NCBI RefSeq assembly: GCF_000429625.1
Contig: NZ_AUCF01000011.1
Coordinates: 150,609-214,608, forward strand
Reading direction: 5' to 3'
DNA: 64,000 nucleotides
Origin: Azospirillum halopraeferens DSM 3675
GTDB lineage: Bacteria > Pseudomonadota > Alphaproteobacteria > Azospirillales > Azospirillaceae
The notes under the pieces were generated by a model. The model was not told the DNA's origin, did no database searches, and worked only from the letters and a program-made list of their open reading frames with translations. Shown here piece by piece: positions 34,608-43,121 of the stretch (positions within the stretch are counted from its first letter, which is position 1; every line of letters begins with the position of its first letter). A program made the translations under genes and the position numbers.

Positions 34608-35066
34608 TCACGCCCGGTGGTACGGGTGTCCCGCCAGGATCTGCTGGGCGCGGTAGAGCTGTTCGGCCAGCATGCCGCGCACCAGCATGTGCGGCCAGGT
34701 CATGGGGCCGAAGGACAGCAGCAGGTCGGCGCGGCGGCGCACCGCCTCGCCATGGCCGTCGGCGCCGCCGATCAGGAAGGCCACGTCACCCGCCGACCCG
34801 TCGCGCCAGCCGCCCAGGCGGCGGGCGAAAGCGGCGCTGTCCAGGGCGGCGCCGCGCTCATCCAGCGCCACCACGGTTGCCGTGGCGGGGATCGCGGCGA
34901 GCAACAGATCGGCCTCCCGCTGCTTCAGCTCGTCGGGGGGAAGGCGCTTCTTCACCTCCACCTCCTTCAGCGTCAGCGGCCAGCTCAGGCGGCCGGTGTA
35001 CTCGGCGTACAGGTCACGCGCCGGTCCGCCCCGTGACCGCCCGACCGCGGCAAGCCACAGGCGCAT
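34608..35066 (-). CDS. rlmH: 23S rRNA (pseudouridine1915-N3)-methyltransferase RlmH
   Basis: A 152-residue SPOUT methyltransferase. Characteristic features: an MRLWLAAVGR opening, FLIGGADGHGEAV (SAM-binding knot loop) and the C-terminal MTWPHMLVRGMLAEQLYRAQQILAGHPYHR. It methylates a pseudouridine in helix 69 of 23S rRNA on the assembled ribosome. It is the last gene of the proA-nadD-rsfS-rlmH operon and ends at the terminator hairpin. Confidence 0.97.
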   Translation of the reverse strand: MRLWLAAVGRSRGGPARDLYAEYTGRLSWPLTLKEVEVKKRLPPDELKQREADLLLAAIPATATVVALDERGAALDSAAFARRLGGWRDGSAGDVAFLIGGADGHGEAVRRRADLLLSFGPMTWPHMLVRGMLAEQLYRAQQILAGHPYHRA

Positions 35067-35119
35067 GCAGCCGTCCTTCCCTGTCCCGTCTCGTCCTCAG
35101 GCCGCGCGGCGGCGGGCGG

Positions 35120-35530
35120 TCACGCCCACAGCCGCTGGGGCTCGACGGCCGGAGCCTCCAGGCCCCACATCTTCTCGATGTTGTAGAAGCTGCGGACCTC
35201 GGGGCGGAACAGGTGGACGATGACGTCGCCGGCGTCGATCAGCACCCAGTCGCACTGGGGCATCCCTTCGATCTCGACGTGGCGGATGCCGATGTCCCGG
35301 ACCTTCTCGCGCAGGCGGTCGGCCATCGCGGCGATGTGGCGGGCGTTGCGGCCGGACGCCACGATCATGTAGTCGGCGATGCTGGTCTTGCCGGCGAGGT
35401 CGATGACCACGATGTGGTCGGCCTGGTCGTCGTCCAGGGACTTCTCGATCAGCGCCTTGAGTTCCTGCGGAACGGGCGCGGGCGGCACCGGAGCGGTGAC
35501 CGTGTGAAGATGCGTGTTGATGGTTCTCAC
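35120..35530 (-). CDS. rsfS: Ribosome silencing factor RsfS
   Basis: A 136-residue protein of the RsfS/Iojap family. Core: DHIVVIDLAGKTSIADYMIVASG, RHIAAMADRLREKV and DWVLIDAGDVIVHLFRPEVRSFYNIEKMW. It binds ribosomal protein L14 and prevents subunit joining in stationary phase. The start is set at GTG 35530, which gives the usual length; no in-frame ATG fits better. It lies between nadD (5 bases before) and rlmH. Confidence 0.95.
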   Translation of the reverse strand: MRTINTHLHTVTAPVPPAPVPQELKALIEKSLDDDQADHIVVIDLAGKTSIADYMIVASGRNARHIAAMADRLREKVRDIGIRHVEIEGMPQCDWVLIDAGDVIVHLFRPEVRSFYNIEKMWGLEAPAVEPQRLWA

Positions 35531-35535
35531 CTCTG

Positions 35536-36192
35536 TTACCGGGGTTCCGATCCGCGGGCCCGCGCCCGCCGGATCGCCGTCGCCGAGGCCGGGTGCAGCG
35601 GGTTTCTCAGGAACGCCCATGCTGGCGGCGCCAGGGCGGCCAGTTCCCGAACCCGATGTTCGGACACCCGACGACGGGCATAACGCCGGGCGGCCATACC
35701 CCCCAACGCACCAAGAGAATAAGTTGGTCGGCTGAAGACCGCAATGGGGACCATACGGAAGATTTTCGTCCAGCGCTGCCAGCGCGGAATCTGCCGCAGG
35801 TTGTCGGCGCCCATCAGCCAGACGAAGCGGGTGCGGGGGAACCGCCGCGTCAGCGCCGCCAGGGTATCGGCGGTGTAGCGGGTGCCCAGTTCGCCTTCCA
35901 GCAGCGTCGGCACGATGCGGGGATGGCGGGCGGCGGTGCTGGCTTCGGCCAGCCGCTGCGCCGCCGGGGCCATGCCGTCGGCGGGCTTCAGCGGGTTCTG
36001 CGGGCTGACCAGCCACCACACCCGGTCGAGCCGCAGCGCCTTCAGGGCGTAGACGCTGATGTGGCGGTGCCCGGCGTGGGCGGGGTTGAAGGACCCGCCC
36101 AGCAGGCCGATGCGCAGGCCGGCGTGCCGCGGCCCCGACCAACGGTTCACCGGCCGGTGGCGGGGCGCCGCCTCAGGGCCGGGTCTGCCCAT
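35536..36192 (-). CDS. nadD: Nicotinate-nucleotide adenylyltransferase NadD
   Basis: A 218-residue enzyme of NAD synthesis that converts nicotinate mononucleotide and ATP to deamido-NAD. The nucleotidyltransferase motif is [18 protein letters not shown] near residue 30, and the family motif [19 protein letters not shown] follows. I start at ATG 36192, which overlaps the end of proA by 20 bases. A NadE-type enzyme able to use its product is encoded at 46503-48008. Confidence 0.95.
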   Translation of the reverse strand: MGRPGPEAAPRHRPVNRWSGPRHAGLRIGLLGGSFNPAHAGHRHISVYALKALRLDRVWWLVSPQNPLKPADGMAPAAQRLAEASTAARHPRIVPTLLEGELGTRYTADTLAALTRRFPRTRFVWLMGADNLRQIPRWQRWTKIFRMVPIAVFSRPTYSLGALGGMAARRYARRRVSEHRVRELAALAPPAWAFLRNPLHPASATAIRRARARGSEPR

Positions 36193-37453
36193 CGCCGCGG
36201 ACGACGTACTTGTAGCTGGTGAGCTGCTCCGCACCCACCGGGCCGCGGGCGTGGAACTTGTCGGTGGAGATGCCGATCTCCGCCCCCATGCCGAACTCGC
36301 CGCCGTCGGCGAACTGGGTGGAGGCGTTCCACAGCACGATGCCGCTGTCCACCCGTTGCAGGAAGCGCTCCGCCTCCGCCGCGTCCTCGGTGACGATGGC
36401 GTCGGTGTGGTGGGACCCGTGGCGGTTGACGTGGTCGATGGCGGCGTCCACCCCATCCACCACGCCGCAGGCGATGACGGCGTCGAGATACTCGGTGTCC
36501 CAGTCCTCCGGCGTCACGGGGGTGACGCGGGGATCGGCGGCCCGGGCGTCGGCGTCGCCGCGCACCGCGCAGCCCGCGTCCAGCAGATCCTTCACCAGGA
36601 CCGGCAGAAGGGTGGCGGCGACGGCGCGGTCCACCAGCAGCGTTTCCGCCGCGCCGCAGATGGAGGTGCGGCGCATCTTGGCGTTCAGCACCACCTTGCG
36701 CGCCTTGTCCGGGTCGGCGCCGGCGGCGACGTAGACGTGGCAATTGCCGTCCAGGTGCTTGATGACGGGGATGCGGCTCTCGTCGGCGATGCGTTGGATC
36801 AGCGACTTGCCGCCGCGCGGCACGATGACGTCGATGTGCTCGCGCATGGTCAGCATGTGGCCCACCGCGGCGCGGTCGGTGGTGGGGACGAGCTGGACGC
36901 ACGCCTCCGGCAGGCCGGCGGTGCGCAGCCCCTCGGCCAGGCATCCGGCGATGGCGCGCGAGGAATGGAAGCTCTCCGACCCGCCGCGCAGCACCGCGGC
37001 GTTGCCCGACTTCAGGCAGAGCCCGCCGGCGTCGGCGGTGACGTTGGGCCGGCTCTCGTAGATGATGCCGATGACCCCCAGGGGCACCCGCACCCGCTGG
37101 ATGCGCAGCCCGTTGGGCCGCGTCCACTCCGCGATCACCGTGCCCACGGGGTCGGGCAGGTCGGCGATGTCCTCCAGCCCCCTGGCCATCGCCTCGATGC
37201 GGGCGGGGGTGAGGGTCAGGCGTTCCACCAGCGGCTCGGCCAGGCCGCGCCCGCGGGCGGCCGCGACGTCCCGGTCGTTGGCCGCCTGGATGTCGCCGGC
37301 GCGGGCGCGCAGGGCGGCGGCGGCGGCGCGCAGGGCCGCCACCTTCGCCGGTGCCGGCGTGTTGGCCAGCACCGCGGCGGCGGCGCGCGCGTTGCGGCCG
37401 ATGGCCAGCATCTGATCGGCAAGGGCGGGGGCGGAGTCCTGAAGCGCAGACAC
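36173..37453 (-). CDS. proA: Gamma-glutamyl phosphate reductase ProA
   Basis: A 426-residue NADPH-dependent enzyme of proline synthesis. Landmarks: [48 protein letters not shown], the catalytic cysteine region [13 protein letters not shown], and HTDAIVTED with [26 protein letters not shown] ending. GTG 37453 is used because AAGGAACG lies upstream and the length fits ProA. It is the first gene in view of a minus-strand operon; proB is not adjacent here. Confidence 0.97.
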   Translation of the reverse strand: MSALQDSAPALADQMLAIGRNARAAAAVLANTPAPAKVAALRAAAAALRARAGDIQAANDRDVAAARGRGLAEPLVERLTLTPARIEAMARGLEDIADLPDPVGTVIAEWTRPNGLRIQRVRVPLGVIGIIYESRPNVTADAGGLCLKSGNAAVLRGGSESFHSSRAIAGCLAEGLRTAGLPEACVQLVPTTDRAAVGHMLTMREHIDVIVPRGGKSLIQRIADESRIPVIKHLDGNCHVYVAAGADPDKARKVVLNAKMRRTSICGAAETLLVDRAVAATLLPVLVKDLLDAGCAVRGDADARAADPRVTPVTPEDWDTEYLDAVIACGVVDGVDAAIDHVNRHGSHHTDAIVTEDAAEAERFLQRVDSGIVLWNASTQFADGGEFGMGAEIGISTDKFHARGPVGAEQLTSYKYVVRGDGQTRP

Positions 37454-37653
37454 GGGGGATCGTTCCTTGTTCACCGGCGGCGGAAAGGACGGACTGTAGC
37501 GAATTCCCCCCGGCAGGCAAAGCGCGCGTGTCCCGCGCGACCCGCGCCCCGGCCGCATGACCGAGTTCGGTCGTCGGATTTGTCGTTGGCGTACGGTCGA
37601 TTGCTTCTCCAGTGTCTGTCCCGAACACCCGGAAAACGTGGGGAGAGGGAGAG

Positions 37654-38529
37654 ATGAGCACGAAAAAGCGGCACCGTGCCTTCGTAGCGACGGCCTGTCT
37701 GGTTCTGGCCGGCTTTGCCGGAGGGGTCGGGGCCGGCGGGGCGGCGGCGGAGACCCCGCTGGAGCGGGGGAGGGTGCTGATGAACGGCATCGTCGCCTGC
37801 GGCAACTGCCACACGCCGCAGGGGCCGGGCGGCCCGGTGGCGGGCATGGAGCTGGCCGGGGGCGGCCCGGTGGAGACCGAGGTCTTCACCGCCTACGCCC
37901 CCAACCTGACGCCGGACCCGGACACCGGGCTCGGCCGCTGGAGCGACGCGGAGATCATCGCGGCGATCCGCGAGGGGCGGCGGCCCGACGGCTCGCTGAT
38001 CGGCCCGCCCATGCCGATCCATTACTACCGCGGCATCTCCGACGAGGACGCGGCGGCCCTCGTCGCCTATCTGCGCGCCCTGGCACCCGTCCGGAACGCG
38101 GTGCCGAAGTCGGAGTACCGCATGCCCCTGCCGGCCTCGTGGGGGCCGCCGGTCGGCTCGGTGCCGCCGGTGCCGCGCACCGATCCCGTGGCCTACGGCG
38201 CCTACATGGCCGGCCCGCTCGGCCACTGTCTGGAGTGTCACACGCCCATGAAGCCCGGCGGCGTGCCCGACACCGACCGTATCGGCGCCGGCGGCATGGC
38301 CTTTCCCGGCCCGTGGGGCGTCTCGGTGGCGGCCAACATCACGCCGCACCCCAAGCACGGCATCGGGGCGTGGACCGACCGGCAGATCAAGGACGCCATC
38401 ACCGGGGGCGTGCGCCCGGACGGCCGGCGCCTGCACCCGCCCATGGCCTACGCCTGGTACGCCACCATTCCGGAGCCCGACCTGGACGCCCTGGTCGCCT
38501 ATCTGCGCACCCTGAAGCCGCTGGAGTGA
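37654..38529 (+). CDS. Exported di-haem c-type cytochrome
   Basis: A 291-residue protein with an N-terminal signal peptide (hydrophobic residues 9-31, cleavage near AAAE). Two haem c attachment sites are visible, CGNCH at 49-53 and CLECH at 192-196, each followed by proline/glycine-rich loops with [12 protein letters not shown] and [16 protein letters not shown] strings. These are typical of small cytochrome subunits of membrane dehydrogenases and of DUF-type di-haem proteins. A GGGAGAGGGAGAG ribosome-binding site precedes ATG 37654. No oxidoreductase partner is adjacent, so its electron donor is unknown. Confidence 0.9.
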   Translation: MSTKKRHRAFVATACLVLAGFAGGVGAGGAAAETPLERGRVLMNGIVACGNCHTPQGPGGPVAGMELAGGGPVETEVFTAYAPNLTPDPDTGLGRWSDAEIIAAIREGRRPDGSLIGPPMPIHYYRGISDEDAAALVAYLRALAPVRNAVPKSEYRMPLPASWGPPVGSVPPVPRTDPVAYGAYMAGPLGHCLECHTPMKPGGVPDTDRIGAGGMAFPGPWGVSVAANITPHPKHGIGAWTDRQIKDAITGGVRPDGRRLHPPMAYAWYATIPEPDLDALVAYLRTLKPLE

Positions 38530-38603
38530 CGCCGCCGGAGTGATACGGCCGGAGTAAGCTCGGGCATCGGGAGCGGACTCCCCCGGGAGGCCGTGGCATG
38601 CTA

Positions 38604-38618
38604 GAACATACCGGGAAC
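38604..38618 (+). promoter_or_regulatory. LexA box of the imuA gene
   Basis: GAAC-ATACCGG-GAAC is a perfect GAAC-N7-GAAC, the complement of GTTC-N7-GTTC, the direct-repeat LexA site of alphaproteobacteria. It lies 28 bases before the chosen imuA start, the right place for SOS repression. Confidence 0.85.
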
Positions 38619-38645
38619 ACACCCCCTGTCCCCGGAGGTTCGCCC

Positions 38646-39419
38646 ATGCCCGGTCCGCTCCCGCCATCCGCTTCCGTGCCCGTGCCCACCCCCGCCCCGA
38701 AGGCGGCGGTGCTCGCCGGGTTGCGGGCGCGCATCCGGCGGCTGGAGGGGATCGGCGGGGCGGCGGACGGGCGGGTGCTGCCGTTCGGGGTGGCGGGGAT
38801 CGACGACGCCCTGCCGGAGGGCGGCCTGCCCCCCGGCTGCCTGCACGAACTGATGGCCGGCGACGATCCCGGCGCCGGCACCGCCTTCGCGGCGGCCCTG
38901 CTGGCCCGCCTGGCGCGGGCCGGCAGCGGGCCGGCGGTGTGGATCGTGCGCGGGCGCGATCTGCACGCCCCCGGCCTGGCCGCCTACGGGCTGGGGCCGG
39001 AGCGGCTGATCGCCGTGCGGGTCCGCCGCGACGCCGAGGCCCTATGGGCCATGGAGGAGGCGTTGCGCTGCCGGGCCGTGTCGGCGGTGCTGGGCGAAGT
39101 CGGCCGCACCGACCTGACCGCCGGCCGGCGCCTGCAACTGGCGGCCGAGGCCGGCGGAGTGACCGGATTGCTGCTGCCCCGGGAGGAGCCGCGGGGGGCC
39201 GGGGCGGCGGTGACCCGCTGGCGCATCGCCGCCGTCCCCGGCGTTCCGCCCGCCGGCGAACCGGGGGTGGGGCCGGCGCGCTGGCGGGTGGAACTGCTGC
39301 GCTGCCGCGGCGGCCGGCCCGGCGCCTGGGTGGTGGAATGGCGCGACGGCGCCTTCGAAGCGGTGGATCCGGTGATCGGGGCGGAGCGGCCGCCGCAAGC
39401 CCTTGCCCGCAGCGCGTGA
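38646..39419 (+). CDS. imuA: ImuA-like SOS mutagenesis protein
   Basis: A 257-residue protein. The region VLPFGVAGIDDALPEGGLPPGCLHELMAGDDPGAGTAF and the RecA-like core (VWIVRGRDLHAPGLAAYGLG, then VSAVLGEVGRTDLTAGRRLQLAAE) are those of ImuA, which works with ImuB and DnaE2 in damage-induced mutagenesis. The Walker A motif is degenerate, as usual for ImuA. I start at ATG 38646 because GGAGG precedes it and because the LexA box lies upstream; the earlier ATG 38598 would put the LexA box inside the gene. Neither imuB nor dnaE2 follows, which is unusual. Confidence 0.88.
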   Translation: MPGPLPPSASVPVPTPAPKAAVLAGLRARIRRLEGIGGAADGRVLPFGVAGIDDALPEGGLPPGCLHELMAGDDPGAGTAFAAALLARLARAGSGPAVWIVRGRDLHAPGLAAYGLGPERLIAVRVRRDAEALWAMEEALRCRAVSAVLGEVGRTDLTAGRRLQLAAEAGGVTGLLLPREEPRGAGAAVTRWRIAAVPGVPPAGEPGVGPARWRVELLRCRGGRPGAWVVEWRDGAFEAVDPVIGAERPPQALARSA

Positions 39420-39595
39420 GCGTATCAACCGGGATAATCGGTCTGCCGGATGTCACGTTTGACACAGGATCTTCGCGTTACCTCCCTTGGCGGATGCCGA
39501 GTCTCTCGGGTATTCTCCCCACCCGTTCGGGACCCCCAGCCGATCGGATGCGCCGGGGCCGATGCGACCACCGACCGATTCGACGGAGTGCCTTG

Positions 39596-39967
39596 ATGCG
39601 CCGCTTTCTATCCGCCCTGCTCGTGGTGCTGCTGGCCTGCGGGCCGGTTCTGCTGCACGCCGCCCCTGCGCACGCCCAGACGGTGACCGAGCCGGCGCCG
39701 CCGGCCGTCGCTCCGATGGTGCCGGAGACGGCGGCGGTGCCCCCTTCGGCCGATTACCTGCCGCTCGTCGTCGGGCTCGGCGCCATCGCCGGCGTGGTCG
39801 GCTTCAACCTCGTGGCGCTGGGCGTCGGGTCCATTCCGGGCGGGGCCGCCTATGCCGCGGGGATGATGGTGCCGGCCGAGATGTCGGTGGCCATGAGCCG
39901 CGTCTACGCCGTCAGCAGCGCCGTCGCCGGCGCCTGGATCGCCCACTATCTCTACAGCGCCGAGTGA
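39596..39967 (+). CDS. Small exported glycine-rich membrane protein, first paralogue
   Basis: A 123-residue protein with a signal peptide (RRFLSALLVVLLACGPVLL, cleavage after AHA). A Pro/Ala linker follows, then hydrophobic glycine-containing stretches (YLPLVVGLGAIAGVVGFNLVALGVG, and an end VAGAWIAHYLYSAE). No family is recognised. It is followed 11 bases later by a longer gene with the same plan and a similar C-terminus, so the two are probably an operon that arose by duplication. GGAG precedes the ATG. Confidence 0.75.
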   Translation: MRRFLSALLVVLLACGPVLLHAAPAHAQTVTEPAPPAVAPMVPETAAVPPSADYLPLVVGLGAIAGVVGFNLVALGVGSIPGGAAYAAGMMVPAEMSVAMSRVYAVSSAVAGAWIAHYLYSAE

Positions 39968-39978
39968 GGACGACCACC

Positions 39979-40596
39979 ATGCGCCGCACCCTTGCCCTGG
40001 CACTCGCCGCCTCGCTCGCCCTGGCGCCCGCCGCCGTCCACGCGCAGGACGCGGCACCGGCCGCCCCGGTGGCACCGCAGGCCGCCCCCGCCGTTCCCGA
40101 CACCGTTCCCGAGGCTGCCGAGGCCGCGGCCGCCGGCTGGCCGGTCGACCGCCATCTCATGGCGCTCGGCGCCGGCGCCATCGTCGGCATCGTCGCCTTC
40201 AACGTGCTGACCGGCCCGCTCGGCACCGTGCCGCTGGCGGGCGGCGCCCTCGCCGCGGTGCCCTACGACGTGGCGCTCGGCAGCCGCATCCTCGCCACCC
40301 TGTCGGCCGGCGCCGGCGCGCTGGGCGCCACCTACGCCTACGACCAGTGGACCGGCCACGAGACCGATTACCGGTACTGGCTGACCCTGGGCGCCGGCGC
40401 CCTGGCCGGCGTCGCTGCCGGCAACCTGATGACCGCCGGCACCCTCGGCGCCCTGCCGTACTACGCCGGTGCCGGCGCCGCCTCGGCCGGCGGCGCCGTC
40501 GCCTCCTCCGCCACCCAGGCGTTCAGCCGCATCGCCGTCATCACCACGGGCGTCATGGGCGCCTGGGCCGCCGACTGGCTGTACGGTACGGAGTAG
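39979..40596 (+). CDS. Exported glycine-rich membrane protein, second paralogue
   Basis: A 205-residue protein with a signal peptide (cleavage after AVHA). After a Pro/Ala linker it contains two hydrophobic, glycine-zipper-like modules (ALGAGAIVGIVAFNVLTGPLG near 55-75 and TLGAGALAGVAAGNLMTAG near 135-153), separated by a short polar loop (YDQWTGHETDYRYW). It ends VMGAWAADWLYGTE, closely matching the end of the preceding protein. I infer one module in the first protein and two here. Function is unknown; an envelope role is likely. Confidence 0.75.
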   Translation: MRRTLALALAASLALAPAAVHAQDAAPAAPVAPQAAPAVPDTVPEAAEAAAAGWPVDRHLMALGAGAIVGIVAFNVLTGPLGTVPLAGGALAAVPYDVALGSRILATLSAGAGALGATYAYDQWTGHETDYRYWLTLGAGALAGVAAGNLMTAGTLGALPYYAGAGAASAGGAVASSATQAFSRIAVITTGVMGAWAADWLYGTE

Positions 40597-40660
40597 GGAG
40601 CCGGGTCCCGGTGCCGGGGGCGGAAGGACCGGGCATCGACCGGAACTGCAGCATTGCGTG

Positions 40661-41470
40661 TCACATCAACCGCTCTTGCCGGGCTTGATAAACGGTTCGG
40701 ACACCGGGGCGAAAGCCCAGGCTGCGGGCAAGGGAACTGTCCACGTGCAGGTACCAGGGGTTTGAAAGAGGCTCGGCGCTCGATTTCATCCGGGCGCCGA
40801 GCATGCCTGAGAGTTCATAGATGGACACCGGCGCTTCGTCCGCGACGTTCACGATGCGCCGATCGAACGCACCGTCCAGCGCCAGCTTGACCGCCGTAGC
40901 GACGTCACGATGGTGAATCGTGCTCATTCGTTGCGCCGGATGCCAGGTGCTGACGTGCTTGGGAAGCGATTCGAGATGTCCGTCGCCGTCACCATATACA
41001 AACGGGAACCGGATGATGGACCAGTTCAAACCGCTTTCGCGCAGTTCCTTTTCTGCGGCCACCTTGCTCGCCGGATAGGCATGCCGGGGATCGACCGGGT
41101 CATCTTCGCGGCCCGGATGTGGATTGTCGTTGTTGTAGACATGGCTGGTGCTCGACATGATGAACCGCGCGTCGGGAGCATGAGCACTCGCGGCGGCAAT
41201 CAGGTTGCGTGTCCCATCGCGGTTGCTCTTCCAGATGAGATCGGTGTCCTGCGTGCGAAACACCGCGGCCAGATGCACGATGGCTGAAACGCCGCGGACG
41301 GCGTTCGGGAGGGTCGAAGGGTCGAGAATGTCGCCGGTCGCTGCCTCTGCACCCTCAGGGCAGATTCTGCCCGCCCGGAGCAGGACACGGCAAGAAAAGC
41401 CGGCTTCCACCAACCGCGGAAGAAGTCGTTCGCCGACAAGCCCGGTGGCCCCGGTTATCAGCAGGGTCAT
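40661..41470 (-). CDS. NAD-dependent epimerase/dehydratase (extended SDR)
   Basis: A 269-residue Rossmann protein. The NAD-binding motif ITGATGLVGERLLPRL starts at residue 5. HPDARFIMSSTSHVY- and YPASKVAAEKELR-type strings give the Ser and Tyr-x3-Lys catalytic residues of extended short-chain dehydrogenases. The substrate is unknown. It lies 4 bases after a MarR gene on the same strand and is probably repressed by it. Confidence 0.9.
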   Translation of the reverse strand: MTLLITGATGLVGERLLPRLVEAGFSCRVLLRAGRICPEGAEAATGDILDPSTLPNAVRGVSAIVHLAAVFRTQDTDLIWKSNRDGTRNLIAAASAHAPDARFIMSSTSHVYNNDNPHPGREDDPVDPRHAYPASKVAAEKELRESGLNWSIIRFPFVYGDGDGHLESLPKHVSTWHPAQRMSTIHHRDVATAVKLALDGAFDRRIVNVADEAPVSIYELSGMLGARMKSSAEPLSNPWYLHVDSSLARSLGFRPGVRTVYQARQERLM

Positions 41471-41474
41471 CTGC

Positions 41475-41924
41475 TCAATCCTTTCGCAGCAGGTTTTGCA
41501 GTCGTTCGGTCGCCGATCGCAGGACGTGGATGGTCGTGGCCAGATCGGCCTCATCAATGCCGCCGAATGCAGTGTCGTGAATGAAAGAAAGATCAGGAAG
41601 TTTGCGCCACAGCGCCTCACCTGCGGCTGTCAGCGTCAGCAAACGCTGACGCTGATCGTCTCCGCTTGAGGTCTGCGCGACCAGGTCTTTGCGGACGAGA
41701 GTGGAGATGATGCCGCTTAAGGTTGCCCGTTCAAGGTCAAGTGTGCGTCCGAGGTCACGCTGAACCGTCGGGCCGTTGTTCGCGAGATGCCAGAGGACGT
41801 ACCATTGCGTGGCTCCCAGATCGTAGGGCCGCAAGGTCGCATCCATGAGGGCGCGGCCCGCGAAGTAACACCGCTTCGTCCACGCTGCCACGGAAAGGTG
41901 CTCCGGGTTTGCCTGATCCCCCAT
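41475..41924 (-). CDS. MarR-family transcriptional regulator
   Basis: A 149-residue winged-helix protein. MarR landmarks: ALMDATLRPYDLGATQWYVLWHLA, then VQRDLGRTLDLERATLSGIISTLVRKDLV and the wing DDQRQRLLTLTAAGEAL. It heads a two-gene operon with the SDR epimerase and has a perfect palindrome just upstream, so it most likely represses its own operon until a ligand, perhaps a phenolic compound, binds. Confidence 0.93.
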   Translation of the reverse strand: MGDQANPEHLSVAAWTKRCYFAGRALMDATLRPYDLGATQWYVLWHLANNGPTVQRDLGRTLDLERATLSGIISTLVRKDLVAQTSSGDDQRQRLLTLTAAGEALWRKLPDLSFIHDTAFGGIDEADLATTIHVLRSATERLQNLLRKD

Positions 41925-41939
41925 GTGAAGGCCCCTTCA

Positions 41940-41982
41940 ATTCGTTCGCTACCATACAATAATTGCAAGGTAGCGAACGAAT
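41940..41982. promoter_or_regulatory. Perfect palindromic operator upstream of marR
   Basis: ATTCGTTCGCTACC (41940-41953) and its exact complement GGTAGCGAACGAAT (41969-41982) are separated by 15 AT-rich bases. Each arm is 14 bp. It begins 16 bases before the MarR start codon, consistent with self-repression. Confidence 0.75.
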
Positions 41983-42040
41983 GTCAAGGATGGGCAGGCC
42001 CGACCCGTGCCGTTGCGCGGCGAGCCCGGCCGGGGCGCCG

Positions 42041-42946
42041 TCACGTTCGGGCCTGCCAGTCGTAGCTTCTGATGTAATCGAGAAAGGCCCGCATGGCAGC
42101 GCTCGGGAGGCGGCGGCTGGAGTAATACAGGAACCAGTGCGGCAAAATCGGGCTCCAATCGGAGAGAAGCTCCACCAGCCGGCCGCTCAGGATATGGGGT
42201 TTGGCGTAATCATCGAGAACATGGGCAATTCCCCTGCCGGCCAGCGCCGCCTGCAGTTCATTATGCGCTGTGCTGACCGTCAGGCGCCCCGTGGGTGCGA
42301 TTTCGATCTCTTCGTTGGCATCGGCAAATCGCCATGTGGCGAGGGTGCCGCCCGGAAACCTGCGCTTGACGCAGTCATGGCTTGCAAGATCCTGCGGCAC
42401 CTGCGGTTTGCCCTGCCTCTCGATGTAGTCCGGTGAGGCGACGATCGCATACCGCAGCGCCGGTCCAAGCGGGAGCGCGATCATGTCCTGCGCCAGTTGC
42501 TTGCCGAATCTGACGCCGGCATCGAAACCCTGCTCGACGATGTCGATGACCGCCGCATCGCTGACGATTTCAATCTTCACCTGGCGATGGATATCCATGA
42601 AGTCGAAGACCAACGGGCAGAGAAGATGATCGACCGCGGGCGCCGGCGCATTGATCCGCAAGGTTCCGGACGGACTCTCCCTCAACTCGTCGACCTCCGC
42701 GATGGCGAGCCGGATCTCACTCAACGCAGGGGCGAGACGTTCGAGGAGGCGCTGTCCGGCCTCGGTCGGCGACACGCTCCGCGTCGTCCGATTGAGGAGT
42801 CGAATGCCGAGAGCCTCTTCCAGGGCGTTCATGGTTTGGCTCAGGGCCGACGAGGAAACCCCGCGCTCGAGCGCCGCGGCGCGGAAACCGCCGCAGCGGA
42901 CGATGGACGCGAATACGTCGAGGCTGTCGAGGCGCACCGGGGTCAT
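42041..42946 (-). CDS. LysR-family transcriptional regulator
   Basis: A 301-residue protein. The helix-turn-helix reads VRCGGFRAAALERGVSSSALSQTMNALEEALGIRLLNRTTR, followed by an effector domain of the DmlR/PecT-like group (PSGTLRINAPAPAV, ASPDYIERQGKPQ). It is divergent from the MBL-fold hydrolase and aldo/keto reductase genes and likely controls them. ATG 42946 is the natural start for this family (MTPVRLDSLDVF). Confidence 0.93.
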   Translation of the reverse strand: MTPVRLDSLDVFASIVRCGGFRAAALERGVSSSALSQTMNALEEALGIRLLNRTTRSVSPTEAGQRLLERLAPALSEIRLAIAEVDELRESPSGTLRINAPAPAVDHLLCPLVFDFMDIHRQVKIEIVSDAAVIDIVEQGFDAGVRFGKQLAQDMIALPLGPALRYAIVASPDYIERQGKPQVPQDLASHDCVKRRFPGGTLATWRFADANEEIEIAPTGRLTVSTAHNELQAALAGRGIAHVLDDYAKPHILSGRLVELLSDWSPILPHWFLYYSSRRLPSAAMRAFLDYIRSYDWQART

Positions 42947-43121
42947 TGCGAAGTTTTTCTAATCGAGCTGATCATATTTGCGCAGCTTATCAGAGCAATG
43001 GCCCTCTGTCATGGTTGGCAACGCGAACCGTTGCGCTCTTCCCGCTTCCATTCACCGGTCGGATCCGGCCCCGGTCGGACTGACCGAAGCGCGAGGGTGC
43101 CCAGCCAGGAAGGGACGACCC

